A stretch of 64,000 nucleotides of DNA from Photobacterium proteolyticum. GTDB taxonomy: Bacteria; Pseudomonadota; Gammaproteobacteria; Enterobacterales; Vibrionaceae. Below the pieces are notes generated by a model. The model did not search any database, was not told the DNA's origin, and worked only from the letters and a program-made list of their open reading frames with translations. The stretch spans positions 176,129 to 240,128 of the forward strand of contig NZ_MJIL01000048.1 of NCBI RefSeq assembly GCF_001939735.1. Reading direction: 5' to 3'. Positions 42,969-53,100 of this stretch are shown here, piece by piece; the first letter of the stretch is position 1; each line of letters starts with the position of its first letter. Position numbers and translations under genes: made by a program.

Positions 42969-44719
42969 GCTACTACCACCTCTTCCTGATCAGATTGCAT
43001 CACCAAGTCAAAATAGGCACCTTGACTGCGCATCAAGGTATCGTGATCGCCGTGCTCCACCAGCTTTCCGTCTACCAAGACAAAGATTTGATCCACGTTA
43101 CGGATTGTCTTGAGCCGGTGCGCAATCACGATGGCGGTTTTTTGCTGTAGCAACTCATCCAGTTCAGCCTGGATCTCTGCCTCTGTCCGGGCATCCAACG
43201 AAGCCGTCGGCTCGTCCATAATCAAGACCTCGGCGTCTTTGACCAGAGCCCGTGCTATTGCCAGACGCTGCTTTTGTCCACCGGATACATTGCCGCCACC
43301 TTCCGTTATCTGGCTCTCATACCCGTTAGGCAGTTGAGCAATAAAGCCCGAGCATCCCGATCGTTCGGCAGCCAGCTCGATATCAGCCATGGCACAACCC
43401 GACCGACCGTATGACAAGTTAGCCTTGACGGTATTGGAAAACAGGAACGAATCCTGGGGAATAAACGAGAAGTGTTGGCGCCAGCTATCGACATCTAGCT
43501 GTCTGGACTCGCGGCCATAGGCAGCAATACTTCCTTCAGACGGTGCATACAGCCCCATCAGCAGTTTCATCAGGGTAGATTTACCCGACCCGCTCGGGCC
43601 GACAATGGCGACCGTTTGCCCCTGCTGGACCGCAAAGGAAACGTCGCGGATCACAGCCTCGCCCGCGGGATACGCAAACGACAGGCCCTTCACCGCGATC
43701 ACAGGCTGACTCAAATCCGGCTCTTCCGGCTGCTGCTTGTCGGTTAACTCGCCAGGCAGTGCGAACAGCTCGAAAATGCGCTTGGCTCCTGCGAGAGATT
43801 TTTGCAGGTAGGCCACCAGCCCGCCGAGCTCGCGGAACATCATATTGAGCGCCGTCAGCAACTGGATCATGGCGATGATTTCGCCCAGCGGCGTCACACC
43901 CATCGCCATCAGAATTGCGCCGAGTACCAACATGCCGGAGAAATTAAGGATCTTGAGGCTGAAGTTAGCCAGTTCCAGCTTCGCTCTTATTCCGCTGTTC
44001 TCTTTGGTGTTATCCAGCCATTTCCCGTTACTTTTCTCATAGTTGTCCTGCTGGGCCGACTGCATATGGTAGATCCGGACCTCTTTGGAGCCGTAGACCG
44101 CATCCATGGCCGTCGCCGACATTCGTCCGAGCGTGGCCTGAATACGATCACTGACCACCCGCATCTTTCCGGCGTAGTAGTGATTGACGACAGCCGTCAG
44201 TACGGCAACGATCACCAATACCACCCCAACCTTCCAGTCTATGACCATCATGGCGATCATGGCGCAGATCCCCGTCAGTACGGTAAAGACCAATTGCCTG
44301 AACTGATAACCAAACACCTCGGATACGGCGTCAACATCACTGTTGACCCGAGATATCAGCTCACCGGGATGGTATTGCTCGATATCTCCGACCCGTCCGG
44401 CCGACAGGTGATCAAACAGCTGCAGGCGTAAATCAGCCAGTGTCTTGAACAAACTATGGAAAAATAACTTACCGAAAATAATGAAGGTCAGGCCGGTAAA
44501 TATCCCCATTCCGATCACGGCAATACTGGAGCGCTGAAGCTGCACCATATCCTGCTCGACGATGGCATTAATCATGTCTCGCATGATAAAGGCCAGCGAA
44601 ATCATAATAATCGTCTCGCTGAGCGCATGGCCCAATACGCCGGCCATATATCCCAACCGCCGCTTTTTCATCAGCGTAAACAGCTGCAATAACTCGTCCC
44701 ATTCCGCTCTTTTAAGCAT
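42965..44719 (-). CDS. ABC exporter half-transporter 2 (TMD-NBD)
   Basis: Type IV (MsbA-like) exporter subunit, 584 residues, encoded within the biosynthetic operon. Six membrane helices fill residues about 20-310. The ATPase follows with Walker A GPSGSGKSTL near 377, signature VSGGQKQR near 477, and Walker B LIMDEPTASLD near 500. The switch His is in AHRL. Its start overlaps the end of ABC half-transporter 1 by eight bases and its stop overlaps the NRPS start, so all three are coupled. It most likely forms a heterodimer with that partner to export the finished product, giving self-protection or secretion. Confidence 0.92.
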   Translation of the reverse strand: MLKRAEWDELLQLFTLMKKRRLGYMAGVLGHALSETIIMISLAFIMRDMINAIVEQDMVQLQRSSIAVIGMGIFTGLTFIIFGKLFFHSLFKTLADLRLQLFDHLSAGRVGDIEQYHPGELISRVNSDVDAVSEVFGYQFRQLVFTVLTGICAMIAMMVIDWKVGVVLVIVAVLTAVVNHYYAGKMRVVSDRIQATLGRMSATAMDAVYGSKEVRIYHMQSAQQDNYEKSNGKWLDNTKENSGIRAKLELANFSLKILNFSGMLVLGAILMAMGVTPLGEIIAMIQLLTALNMMFRELGGLVAYLQKSLAGAKRIFELFALPGELTDKQQPEEPDLSQPVIAVKGLSFAYPAGEAVIRDVSFAVQQGQTVAIVGPSGSGKSTLMKLLMGLYAPSEGSIAAYGRESRQLDVDSWRQHFSFIPQDSFLFSNTVKANLSYGRSGCAMADIELAAERSGCSGFIAQLPNGYESQITEGGGNVSGGQKQRLAIARALVKDAEVLIMDEPTASLDARTEAEIQAELDELLQQKTAIVIAHRLKTIRNVDQIFVLVDGKLVEHGDHDTLMRSQGAYFDLVMQSDQEEVVVA

Positions 44720-46490
44720 GACTCAGCTCCTCATTGGCTGCATGGTCGTAATAAGCCTGATAAAGACGGTAGAAATGTCCTTTCCTGTTCATTAGCTCGC
44801 TATAAGTTCCATTTTCAATCACGCGGCCCTGATCCAGCACCACCACCCGGTCCATCATCGACGTAATAGCCAGCTTATGGGTGATCACGATAACAGTTCG
44901 CTCGTCGGCCTCCCGCAGGATGGCCTGTTCAACCAGGCTTTCACTGGTTTGATCCAGCGAGGCCGTCGGTTCATCCATCATCAGTACCGGTGCCGGCTTC
45001 AGGAACGCCCGGGCCAGGGAAATACGTTGCTTCTGCCCGTAGGAGAGCGACACGCCGTTTTCGCCCAAAATAGTCTCGTACCCTTGTGCCTGTTCGCGAA
45101 TAAAACTATCGGCATAGGCTTTTTGAGCAGCCGCTATCACTTCGCTCTCGGTCGCATCCGGTTTGGCAAGGCGAATATTTTCCATTATCGAAATAGGGAA
45201 AAGAAAAGTTTCCTGATTGACCACCGACAACTGCCGGCGATAGCCGTCATCCTCCGGCTCCCTCTCATCGAACATCCGATCCGCCGCCAGGCTTATCTCG
45301 CCGGTATGCAGGTAGAATCCGGCCAGAACCTTCAGCAAACTGCTCTTTCCGCTGCCGCTTTCACCGACAATCGCCACTTTCTCGCCGGGCTCAATAATCA
45401 GATTGATATCTTGCAGGGCCTGTACCGCCTGGTTATTTTCGGGTTGGTAAACCAGTCCGACCTTGTCCAGTTGTAGCTGTGGTCGTTCGAGATGAGAAAG
45501 CGTCAGGTGATCCAGCTTTTCATCGGCCTCGTCCAGCAAGTGAAAAATACGCTTGCTGGCGCCCAGTGCATCTTTGCAGCCTGCAATATGGGTCGGCATC
45601 TGGGCAACCGGGTCAATGACAAAATTGAGCAGATAGAAGAAAGCAATAAGCTCCCCGAGACTAAAATCGCCGGCAAGGGCACGGCCACCGCCGACAATCA
45701 GGCAGACAATACTGGGAACTAGCCGGATCATCACCTGTACCGGCCCCATCCAGGCGTACCGGTCTACCAGCTTGAGTTGGCTGGACAGCCCGGTGTCCAT
45801 CTGCTTTTTAAAATCTTGATAGAGGTAGCCACGCAAGTGAAATACCTTCATGGTGGCAAAGCCTGCCAGCATCTCGGCCAGAACACCAAATCCCCGACCG
45901 AAATAGGTTTGGGTGTTCATCGACAGCTGGGACATCGACCGCGTCATTAGCATGATCAGGAAAAAACCGACAGGGATCGGAATAATGCTCAGCATCAGCA
46001 GTTGTGCATCCAGCACCGCCAGGTAGGCCGCTCCCATGACAAACATGATCGGGTGGAGGATCAATAACGGCAGGCTGACTTCGGCAAAGGTATTAATTTT
46101 GCGAATATCACTACTAAACCGGGCAACAACATCTCCCGCATCGTAGTTCTCAAGGGCCGAAATTGACATTCGGGTCACCTTCCGGAGCAAGCGCTGGTTC
46201 AGTCGGTGAACAAAGCTGCCGCTGAAATAACCCGCCAGCTTGAAGCGGTAATAGGTCGCGGTCGCACCGACTGCCAATACCGCCAGTAACAGCATGATAT
46301 TGCCAACCTGGCTACCCAGTTGCTGATCCGCAGACTCATCAATAATCGTTTTTAGCAAATAGGTCTCAGCAACACCGGCTGCGACGGTACCAAAGGCCGC
46401 AACAATAACCCCCAGCAACAGCCCCCGGAAAACAAAGGCATCCTTTAACAACCGGATCAACAATTTCAGATCCGAGCGGGAAATATCCAT
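44712..46490 (-). CDS. ABC exporter half-transporter 1 (TMD-NBD)
   Basis: 592 residues from MDISRSDLKLL. The ATG has an AAGAGAAG ribosome binding site; an earlier ATG 15 codons upstream lacks one. Six membrane helices (about 20-310) precede an ATPase with Walker A GESGSGKSSL near 375, Walker B VLMMDEPTASLD near 500, and ITHKL for the switch. The signature reads LSYGQKQR, with Tyr in place of the first Gly of LSGGQ, hinting at one degenerate site in a heterodimer. It follows PKS3 after a strong hairpin and is coupled to half-transporter 2. The substrate is inferred to be the cluster's product. Confidence 0.91.
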   Translation of the reverse strand: MDISRSDLKLLIRLLKDAFVFRGLLLGVIVAAFGTVAAGVAETYLLKTIIDESADQQLGSQVGNIMLLLAVLAVGATATYYRFKLAGYFSGSFVHRLNQRLLRKVTRMSISALENYDAGDVVARFSSDIRKINTFAEVSLPLLILHPIMFVMGAAYLAVLDAQLLMLSIIPIPVGFFLIMLMTRSMSQLSMNTQTYFGRGFGVLAEMLAGFATMKVFHLRGYLYQDFKKQMDTGLSSQLKLVDRYAWMGPVQVMIRLVPSIVCLIVGGGRALAGDFSLGELIAFFYLLNFVIDPVAQMPTHIAGCKDALGASKRIFHLLDEADEKLDHLTLSHLERPQLQLDKVGLVYQPENNQAVQALQDINLIIEPGEKVAIVGESGSGKSSLLKVLAGFYLHTGEISLAADRMFDEREPEDDGYRRQLSVVNQETFLFPISIMENIRLAKPDATESEVIAAAQKAYADSFIREQAQGYETILGENGVSLSYGQKQRISLARAFLKPAPVLMMDEPTASLDQTSESLVEQAILREADERTVIVITHKLAITSMMDRVVVLDQGRVIENGTYSELMNRKGHFYRLYQAYYDHAANEELSHA

Positions 46491-46535
46491 CTTCTCTTTA
46501 CCCCACAAAAAATAATATTGGCGCCTAGCCAGCAA

Positions 46536-46559
46536 GGCCCTCTGCCAGGGCAGAGGGCC
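46536..46559 (-). promoter_or_regulatory. Strong hairpin between PKS3 and the transporter genes
   Basis: GGCCCTCTGCC and GGCAGAGGGCC can form an 11-pair GC-rich stem with a minimal loop, inside the polycistronic unit. On the minus strand no T run follows directly. It may partly attenuate, or act as an RNA end protector. Confidence 0.6.
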
Positions 46560-46588
46560 AGCATTAACGGCTAGCAGCGCTCACCGAC

Positions 46589-49500
46589 TCACTCAACCAG
46601 ATGATGCAGGAAGGCACCAAATTGCTCGGAAAGCTTCCTGATCGTATCGATATGGTGAATTTTTCGGTTGTACCCCCAGATCATCGTCAACTGACCGTTT
46701 TGGATGCTACCGCGCACATCGAGAATATCCGCATGCACCAGATGATCATCATCCACCTCAATAGAAATACCATCGACAACACGTACCGGGCTGTCCTCAT
46801 CCACTTCGAACATATCCCCCAGATAGTTGATCGATACCTGCTTGCGCAGGTAGTCATACCGACTGCCCGGCTCGCGAGTCTCGATATTCTGGGTAATAAA
46901 GTTCCCGCATCCCTTGGCCGGCAGCGACAATAACTGCGACTGAATATCCTGCAGGTAAGCCAGCGGTGACTCACTCGGTCGATGCTGCAACACAAAGTCG
47001 CAACCCACCGCAAACAGCCCCAGCGTCTGGGTAAAGTCATGGCTACGGTCATGGATCACATCACGCCCGGTGATCACGTTATGGATTTCTACCCACTCCC
47101 CTTTGGTCCAACCGGCAACAGTGTGGGCCAGTGCCGCAACCAGAAGATCCAGCACCGTCACCTGGTGCTGCTTCACCAGCACCCGGCAGAGCTTGTCGGT
47201 AGTCTCCTTGTCGAACACCTGCTTATGCTCTTCCTTGGAATAGCGATAGTTAATGCCGTCGGCATAGTCTTGCGGAAGCAGAGGAAGATCCTGCAATGGC
47301 GTCTCGGTCATAAACCGTGTCTGTTCATCGCTGATTTCACGCGCATAGCGCTGACTTTCCTGGATAAACTGGAAATACGACAACGGTTTGCTGCCAAGGG
47401 TGAGCGGGCCGCCATGGGTCACCTGGTTGTACAGGGTCAGCAAACTTCCCATATAGAGGTTGAGGGAGAAGGCATCCATCAGTACATGGTGGAAATAAGC
47501 CGCAAGATAGTCCGGCTTACCTTCGCCCTGAGTGAAGACCGTAACGGTATACAAGGGTCCCGATGCCAAATCCAGGGCACACAGCTTGCTGTTGACTGTT
47601 TCCTCGATAAACCTTTTATGATCCTGTTCGGGAACTTCAGATATATCAATGTGCTGAAAGTTAACCGCTTCACCTTCGGGAGCAATAGCCTGGTGCCACT
47701 GGCCGTCAGTCTTGACAAATCGTGCCCGCAACATATCGTAGTAGCCATCCAGGTACTGCACGGCATCACGCACTCGCTCCGGTACCAGCGAGTATTGTAC
47801 GGACAGCACCACACCCACGGTGAGGTGGCCCGGATTCTTGAGGGTATCACTGATCCCCAGCATAAAGGCCTGCGTCGAGCTGATAGGCTGCTCGCCGGTG
47901 ATCATCTCCTGTATCGGAGCCAGTGCCTGAATGTCAGATTCCGGTTTTTCTTCCAGCACCGCCGCCAGCGCCTCGATAGTCTGATACTGATACAGCAGCT
48001 CAGGTTTGACTGTTTTATGCAGGTTATGACTCAAGCTCTGAACCAGAACGGCTGCACTCAGGGAGTTACCGCCATAATCCACAAAGCTCTGATCGATGGC
48101 GATGGTCTCAAGGCCAAAGAGCTCCCCCCATATCGCCCCGATGGCCTGCTCGGTCTCACTGTAATAGCCCTCCTCTCGGCCGTTCAGGCGCACTTGCTGC
48201 AGCGGCTGCAACGGTTGCTCCATGTGCTCTTCTGCCAACTCGCTATCAGGCCGGAAAGGACGCAGGGAGGATTTCGGTGCCCAGCAGCGCTCGGTATTTC
48301 TCGGATAACCCGGCAGGCTTATCCGCCTGAAAGCATGCCCGTCATACAGCGACGACCAGTCAACCTGCTTGCCGGCACGGTAAAGCGCCTCAACCTGCTC
48401 TAGAAGATGAATCTCACGACCTGCACCTGCCGGAGGCATTACCAGTCCCTGCTTTGACGTCGGAATAGGCGCCAACACATGGTAAACAGCCCCCTCCTGA
48501 GCACTGGATTCCCAGTTATCACCAAGATCTCTACGAGCCGCCTCCAGCCTTTGCAGGCACTCGGTACGAGAGGCAAACGCTAGCGTGATCACATGGCTGC
48601 GAAGCTGGCGACCGGTATTGGCCGTATAGCACAACGCCCCCAAATCAAGCTGCTCGTCCTGACAGATACGAGTATGCATGGCACTCAGCTGTCTTTTCAG
48701 CTTATCGATGTCATCGGCCGTCACCGTCAGCAGCAGCGGCACGTCAGGCTGTTCAAACGCGGGAGCCTGATATTCCTCAATCACCATATGGCAATTGGTC
48801 TTGGTCATACTAAAGGCACTGACACCAACCAGTTTTGGCTTGTCAGGCTGCGGCCAGTCGGTCAGGCGATCCTGGATATAGACCGGTGACTGCTCCAGCT
48901 GCAGATGGTGATTGGGAACATGAAAGTTAGGCGAGGCCGGCAACTTGTTATGCTTCATGGCCAGCAGAACCTTAACCACTCGCGCCAGACCCGATACCCC
49001 GGCGGTGTGACCAATATTAGCCATCAGAGAGCCCATCCCACAGAACTGCTTCTTCTTGGTATACGGCTTGAAGGCGCTGATAATCGAGGACAGCTCAATC
49101 GAGTCGCCTAAATGGGTTCCGGTACCATGGGCCTCGATGTAATCCAGCTCTTCGGGATTAATTTTCCCGTCCTGCCAGGCCTTCTGCATCACCTTGCTCT
49201 GCCTTACAGCCTGCCCGTCATGGTTAACAGCAGTTCCGCGGATCACACCATAGATGTTATCGCCCGCCTCGATGGCTTTTTGCAGCGGTTTGACAATCAC
49301 ACTACAGGCGCCTTCCCCCCAGAGCATGCCGTTGGCATTATCATCGAACGCGGCACTGCGTTCCGACGTTGCATTCATGCCTTCCATGCCGTCGGCCACA
49401 TCGCTCTTGTAGAGGTTAAGCAGGTTAACGCTGGCGACAATTGCCTGCTCGCAGGAATTGTCACGGATGGCGTTAACAGCAGCATCCAGCGCCACCAGCC

Positions 49501-50131
49501 CGGAGGAGCAGCCCGTATCCATCGCCAGGCAAGGCCCGTCAACATTAAGCGCGGCGGCAATACGGCCCGGGAACCAACCGGTCATCGAGCCCATACTGCT
49601 GTAAAGGCTCTGCTCGCGGATATAACGGTCAAGGTTAAACTTGCCATTACTGTCCACCCCGACAAACACACCGGTATGGGTATTCACCCACTGTTGCGGA
49701 CTGTATCCCGCATCATCGATAGCCTGCCACGCTGCCAGCATTAACTCCCGCTGACCCGGATCCATCAACTGGGCTTCCTTGGCCAATAGGGAAAACTCGC
49801 CGGCATCAAACTTATCGATATCGCTTAGCAAGTTGTTGATACAAATTTCGGCATCTTTCGGCACGGCCGGATCGCCGAACAAATAGTGCATGTCTGCGTG
49901 CCGGTTAGGCGAATACTCCCCGCCACCGGTCTTCTCCTGTACCAGCTTCTGCCAAAACGCCAGCGGCGTTTCGGCAGCAGAGAAGTGACAGGAGATACCG
50001 ACAATCGCTACGTCGGTCCTGGCGCGGGTTGCACCAAGCGCCTTGATCAGCGCCAGTGCATGAGCTTTGTCAAACTTCCCCGCCTGGACCTGTTCCAGCA
50101 GATACCGGGCTAGTGCTTTGTTATCACTCAT
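46589..50131 (-). CDS. Trans-AT polyketide synthase PKS3 (atypical KS - ACP - epimerase-like C domain)
   Basis: 1180 residues from MSDNKALARY; a GGAGA ribosome binding site fits this ATG better than one 21 codons upstream. A helical docking-like segment (1-35) precedes the KS (about 38-455). Cys208 sits in DTGCSSG, His335 in HGTGT and His375 in ANIGH. The usual Lys of KSNIGH is Met370, and GTNAH is replaced by KTNCH near 444-448. There is no AT, DH or KR. An ACP/PCP-like domain has GGNSL with Ser690. The last 440 residues are a condensation-superfamily domain with HHVLMDAFS at 881-889 and late motifs (QTLGLF, INYLGD) resembling epimerisation domains. It lies 19 bases downstream of PKS2. Confidence 0.9.
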   Translation of the reverse strand: MSDNKALARYLLEQVQAGKFDKAHALALIKALGATRARTDVAIVGISCHFSAAETPLAFWQKLVQEKTGGGEYSPNRHADMHYLFGDPAVPKDAEICINNLLSDIDKFDAGEFSLLAKEAQLMDPGQRELMLAAWQAIDDAGYSPQQWVNTHTGVFVGVDSNGKFNLDRYIREQSLYSSMGSMTGWFPGRIAAALNVDGPCLAMDTGCSSGLVALDAAVNAIRDNSCEQAIVASVNLLNLYKSDVADGMEGMNATSERSAAFDDNANGMLWGEGACSVIVKPLQKAIEAGDNIYGVIRGTAVNHDGQAVRQSKVMQKAWQDGKINPEELDYIEAHGTGTHLGDSIELSSIISAFKPYTKKKQFCGMGSLMANIGHTAGVSGLARVVKVLLAMKHNKLPASPNFHVPNHHLQLEQSPVYIQDRLTDWPQPDKPKLVGVSAFSMTKTNCHMVIEEYQAPAFEQPDVPLLLTVTADDIDKLKRQLSAMHTRICQDEQLDLGALCYTANTGRQLRSHVITLAFASRTECLQRLEAARRDLGDNWESSAQEGAVYHVLAPIPTSKQGLVMPPAGAGREIHLLEQVEALYRAGKQVDWSSLYDGHAFRRISLPGYPRNTERCWAPKSSLRPFRPDSELAEEHMEQPLQPLQQVRLNGREEGYYSETEQAIGAIWGELFGLETIAIDQSFVDYGGNSLSAAVLVQSLSHNLHKTVKPELLYQYQTIEALAAVLEEKPESDIQALAPIQEMITGEQPISSTQAFMLGISDTLKNPGHLTVGVVLSVQYSLVPERVRDAVQYLDGYYDMLRARFVKTDGQWHQAIAPEGEAVNFQHIDISEVPEQDHKRFIEETVNSKLCALDLASGPLYTVTVFTQGEGKPDYLAAYFHHVLMDAFSLNLYMGSLLTLYNQVTHGGPLTLGSKPLSYFQFIQESQRYAREISDEQTRFMTETPLQDLPLLPQDYADGINYRYSKEEHKQVFDKETTDKLCRVLVKQHQVTVLDLLVAALAHTVAGWTKGEWVEIHNVITGRDVIHDRSHDFTQTLGLFAVGCDFVLQHRPSESPLAYLQDIQSQLLSLPAKGCGNFITQNIETREPGSRYDYLRKQVSINYLGDMFEVDEDSPVRVVDGISIEVDDDHLVHADILDVRGSIQNGQLTMIWGYNRKIHHIDTIRKLSEQFGAFLHHLVE

Positions 50132-50150
50132 ATCGGTCTCTCCGTATCTA

Positions 50151-53100
50151 TTATTCAACAGCTTGTAGGATGTCATCGATAGAGGAGTCACCACTATCCA
50201 GCCCGTCGAGCATTGCCATCAGTTCATCGTCATCAGGCTGCGCCTTGGCGGCAGGCTCTTCTTCCTCGCCTCCGTTGAGGTAATCAGCCATCATGGCCAC
50301 TGACGGATAGGAGTAGATATCGGTGATATCAAACTGGCCCGGGAAGCGTTGCTCAAGCGCCCTTTGCAGCTCGATCGCCAGGATTGAATCCCCGCCCAGA
50401 CTGGTGAAAGTATCGTAGATATCAATCTCTTTCAGACCCAGGGTTGTAGCCCAGATAACCGCCAGTTGCTGAGTATTTTCATTGGCAGCCCCCTGCTCGA
50501 AGCCGGTCAGGGTTACATCCGCCGCATCCACGGCTTCAGGTGAACTGGCCGGGTTCTTGGCTTGATTCTTGGCTTGGCTGTCTTTGTCGGCATGCTTACG
50601 AACCTGCTGGCTGATCCCGTCAGACAAAGGCACGATAGAACCGCGTTCGTCAAAGACAGACAGATTCAGGCGACCGCTACACAATACCGGCAGGTTGCTA
50701 TCAAGCATGGTATCGAGCATATCCAGGGCTTCGGCATCCCCCAGACCGTAGACATAGGTGCCTTCGCCCGAACCGACGCCGTGCTCAACCGCCATACCGG
50801 TTTCCATCCAAGGTGCCCAGTTGATCGCCAGAGCTCGGCGCCCCTGCTGCATGAGATTTTCTGCATAAGCATCCATGAAGCTGTTTGCTGCGGTATAGTC
50901 CGCCTGTCCCTGACCGGCAAACAGTGACGATATCGATGAGTAGAACACCATGAAGTCTGTTTCATCTTGTCGGGTCAGGCGATCAAGCAATACCGTACCG
51001 CGGATCTTAGGCAACAGAACCTTGTCGAAGACCGACTGATCTTTGTCCATGATCAGGCCACGTCCCGCGGCACCGGCACAGTGGAATACACCATTGATTC
51101 TGCCGTATAGCGATCTCGCCTTGTCGAGGGCAGCAGCCAGTGAGACTTCATCAGTTACATCGGCGCTAAAGTACTGCACATGGCTGCCAGCCACCTCGAT
51201 GGTACTCAGGGCTTCACCCACCTTATCCATACGAGGATCGTCAGGATTCAACGGCGAACGGCTCATCAACACAAGATTGACTGGCTGCTTGCCGGCAAGG
51301 TGAACCGCCGTCTCCAGGGCCAGCCCGCCCGAACCACCGGTGATCACATAGCAGCCGTCAGATTTTAGCGAAAGCGGCTCTGAACCCAGCTCGGTCGGAT
51401 TGACAATACCAAACTGCGGCAAGTAACGTTCTTCGTCCCGGAAGGCTACGCTGAACGGCCCCTCGGCATTGGCAAACTCTGCCGCCAGAGATTCAACGCT
51501 GGTATGCAAGTCAGTATCAATAACCCGGGTAGCGACTTTCCCGTATTCCATTTTAATGGATTTACACAAGCCCTCGACAGCTCTGCCATAAGCATTGACC
51601 TGTTGTTCCGAGGAGATCTGCTGCGCCTGGTGGGTCAATACCGAGAAGGCGACGTCGCTGTTAATTTTGTTCGCCAGCATGGCTTTGATGGTATAGATAA
51701 CACTGTAAATGCCCTTGCTTAGCAAGGCGTCGTCATCCGGAGTAGAATTGACCAGGAAGCCGTGAACAACATGGGCTACAGGCTCGGCAGCCAGCAACTC
51801 GAAGAGCGCCAGATAGTCAGCCTCGCTGTCTCCAACGGTGTAGGTATTATCATCTACCTTGGCAACCTGATCGCCCAGCGTCACATCAATCACCGTGGCA
51901 CCACGATGCTCGAACGCAGACTTGAGCTGACGGCTACGTGCATCCCCTGAGTTAAGGAAGATCAGACGCCCTGGCATTTCCGCTCTCGGGCTGTCAGCCG
52001 CCTCGGCCTGCCAGTCGACACGATAGAAGGCCGATCCTTTGTCGTTCTGAACCTGGAAGCGCTTACGGTCAACCCGCTTGATGTTGTAATCTGTCATCTC
52101 GGCAAGAATGTTGCCCTCGACATCACACAAGGTCAGATCAAAGGTCAGTGTTTCATTGTGTCCGCTTCGAGAGCTCTTAAGACGAGTCACGGTGTAAAAC
52201 TCAGCAGGCAGCGGTGCGTAGACCTTCATCGACGTATAGATATACGGCAGATACATAGTGCCCGGAATGATAGTCTGGCTAAAACCGTTGGCACTCTGAT
52301 CCAGCAGGCTCGGATGGAGGTAGTAGGTATCCAAGTCCGGCCAGAATTCCGTCGCCAGTTTGTTGTTATGGATAAACTCGTTCTCGCCTACCCACTGACG
52401 CTCGGAACACCGCCAGCGAGGTCCGAAGGAGAAGTCAGTGTTATTACTGTACATGCTATCCTGAGCTTCCTTGCCTGCTTTTAGCGCCTCGAGATCGACA
52501 CGGTACTCTGGCACAGACGTCAGCTGGCGCAGTGAGCCACTGATGTGCTTGATCCAGTCAGAACCGTTATAGCTGATCACCTCGATATCAACGCCCTGAT
52601 CACGGTGCGTCACCACAAACTGGACTTCGTAGCCATCAGTCTCTGGTGTCACAACCAGCGGTGCCAGGAAGGCCATATTGGTAATCTCGACCGGCACCTC
52701 TCCCCAGTAGTAAACGGCAATCTGCTTGAAGGCCTCGACATAGGCTGTGCCCGGAAGGATATTGATCCCCAGGATCAGGTGCTCGGTCAGCGGCCAGTGA
52801 TCTTCGAGCGACAGCTCGGTCGTAAAGATATCCTTGTCCCTGCTCGATACGGCCAGTCTGTGCAGCAGCGGATGGATGTTTTCCTGTACCTTGCCGGCAC
52901 CGCGGAAGGCATCAATCATGGCTGGCTCGGGCCAGAATTCCTTGCGATCATACGGATAGACCGGCAGCCTAACGCGCTGGCAAGGCGATGAGTAAAGCTT
53001 GTCGAAGGCAATGTCGGCCCCTTTGACATAGTAACTGGCCAGGAAGGTCTGCTTGATCACCGAGACGGCCGGTTTCGCGGTCAGATCCGTAATAAGTTGC

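Noticed and set aside
46536..46559. Rho-independent terminator splitting the operon
   Set aside because: The stem is strong, but no T run follows on the minus strand, and the downstream genes have no obvious promoter.
46982..48403. A 473-codon open frame opposite PKS3
   Set aside because: It is a shadow of GC-rich codon usage on the other strand. It has no family motifs, and the PKS3 frame has complete domains. The same applies to the long frame at 53721-54689.
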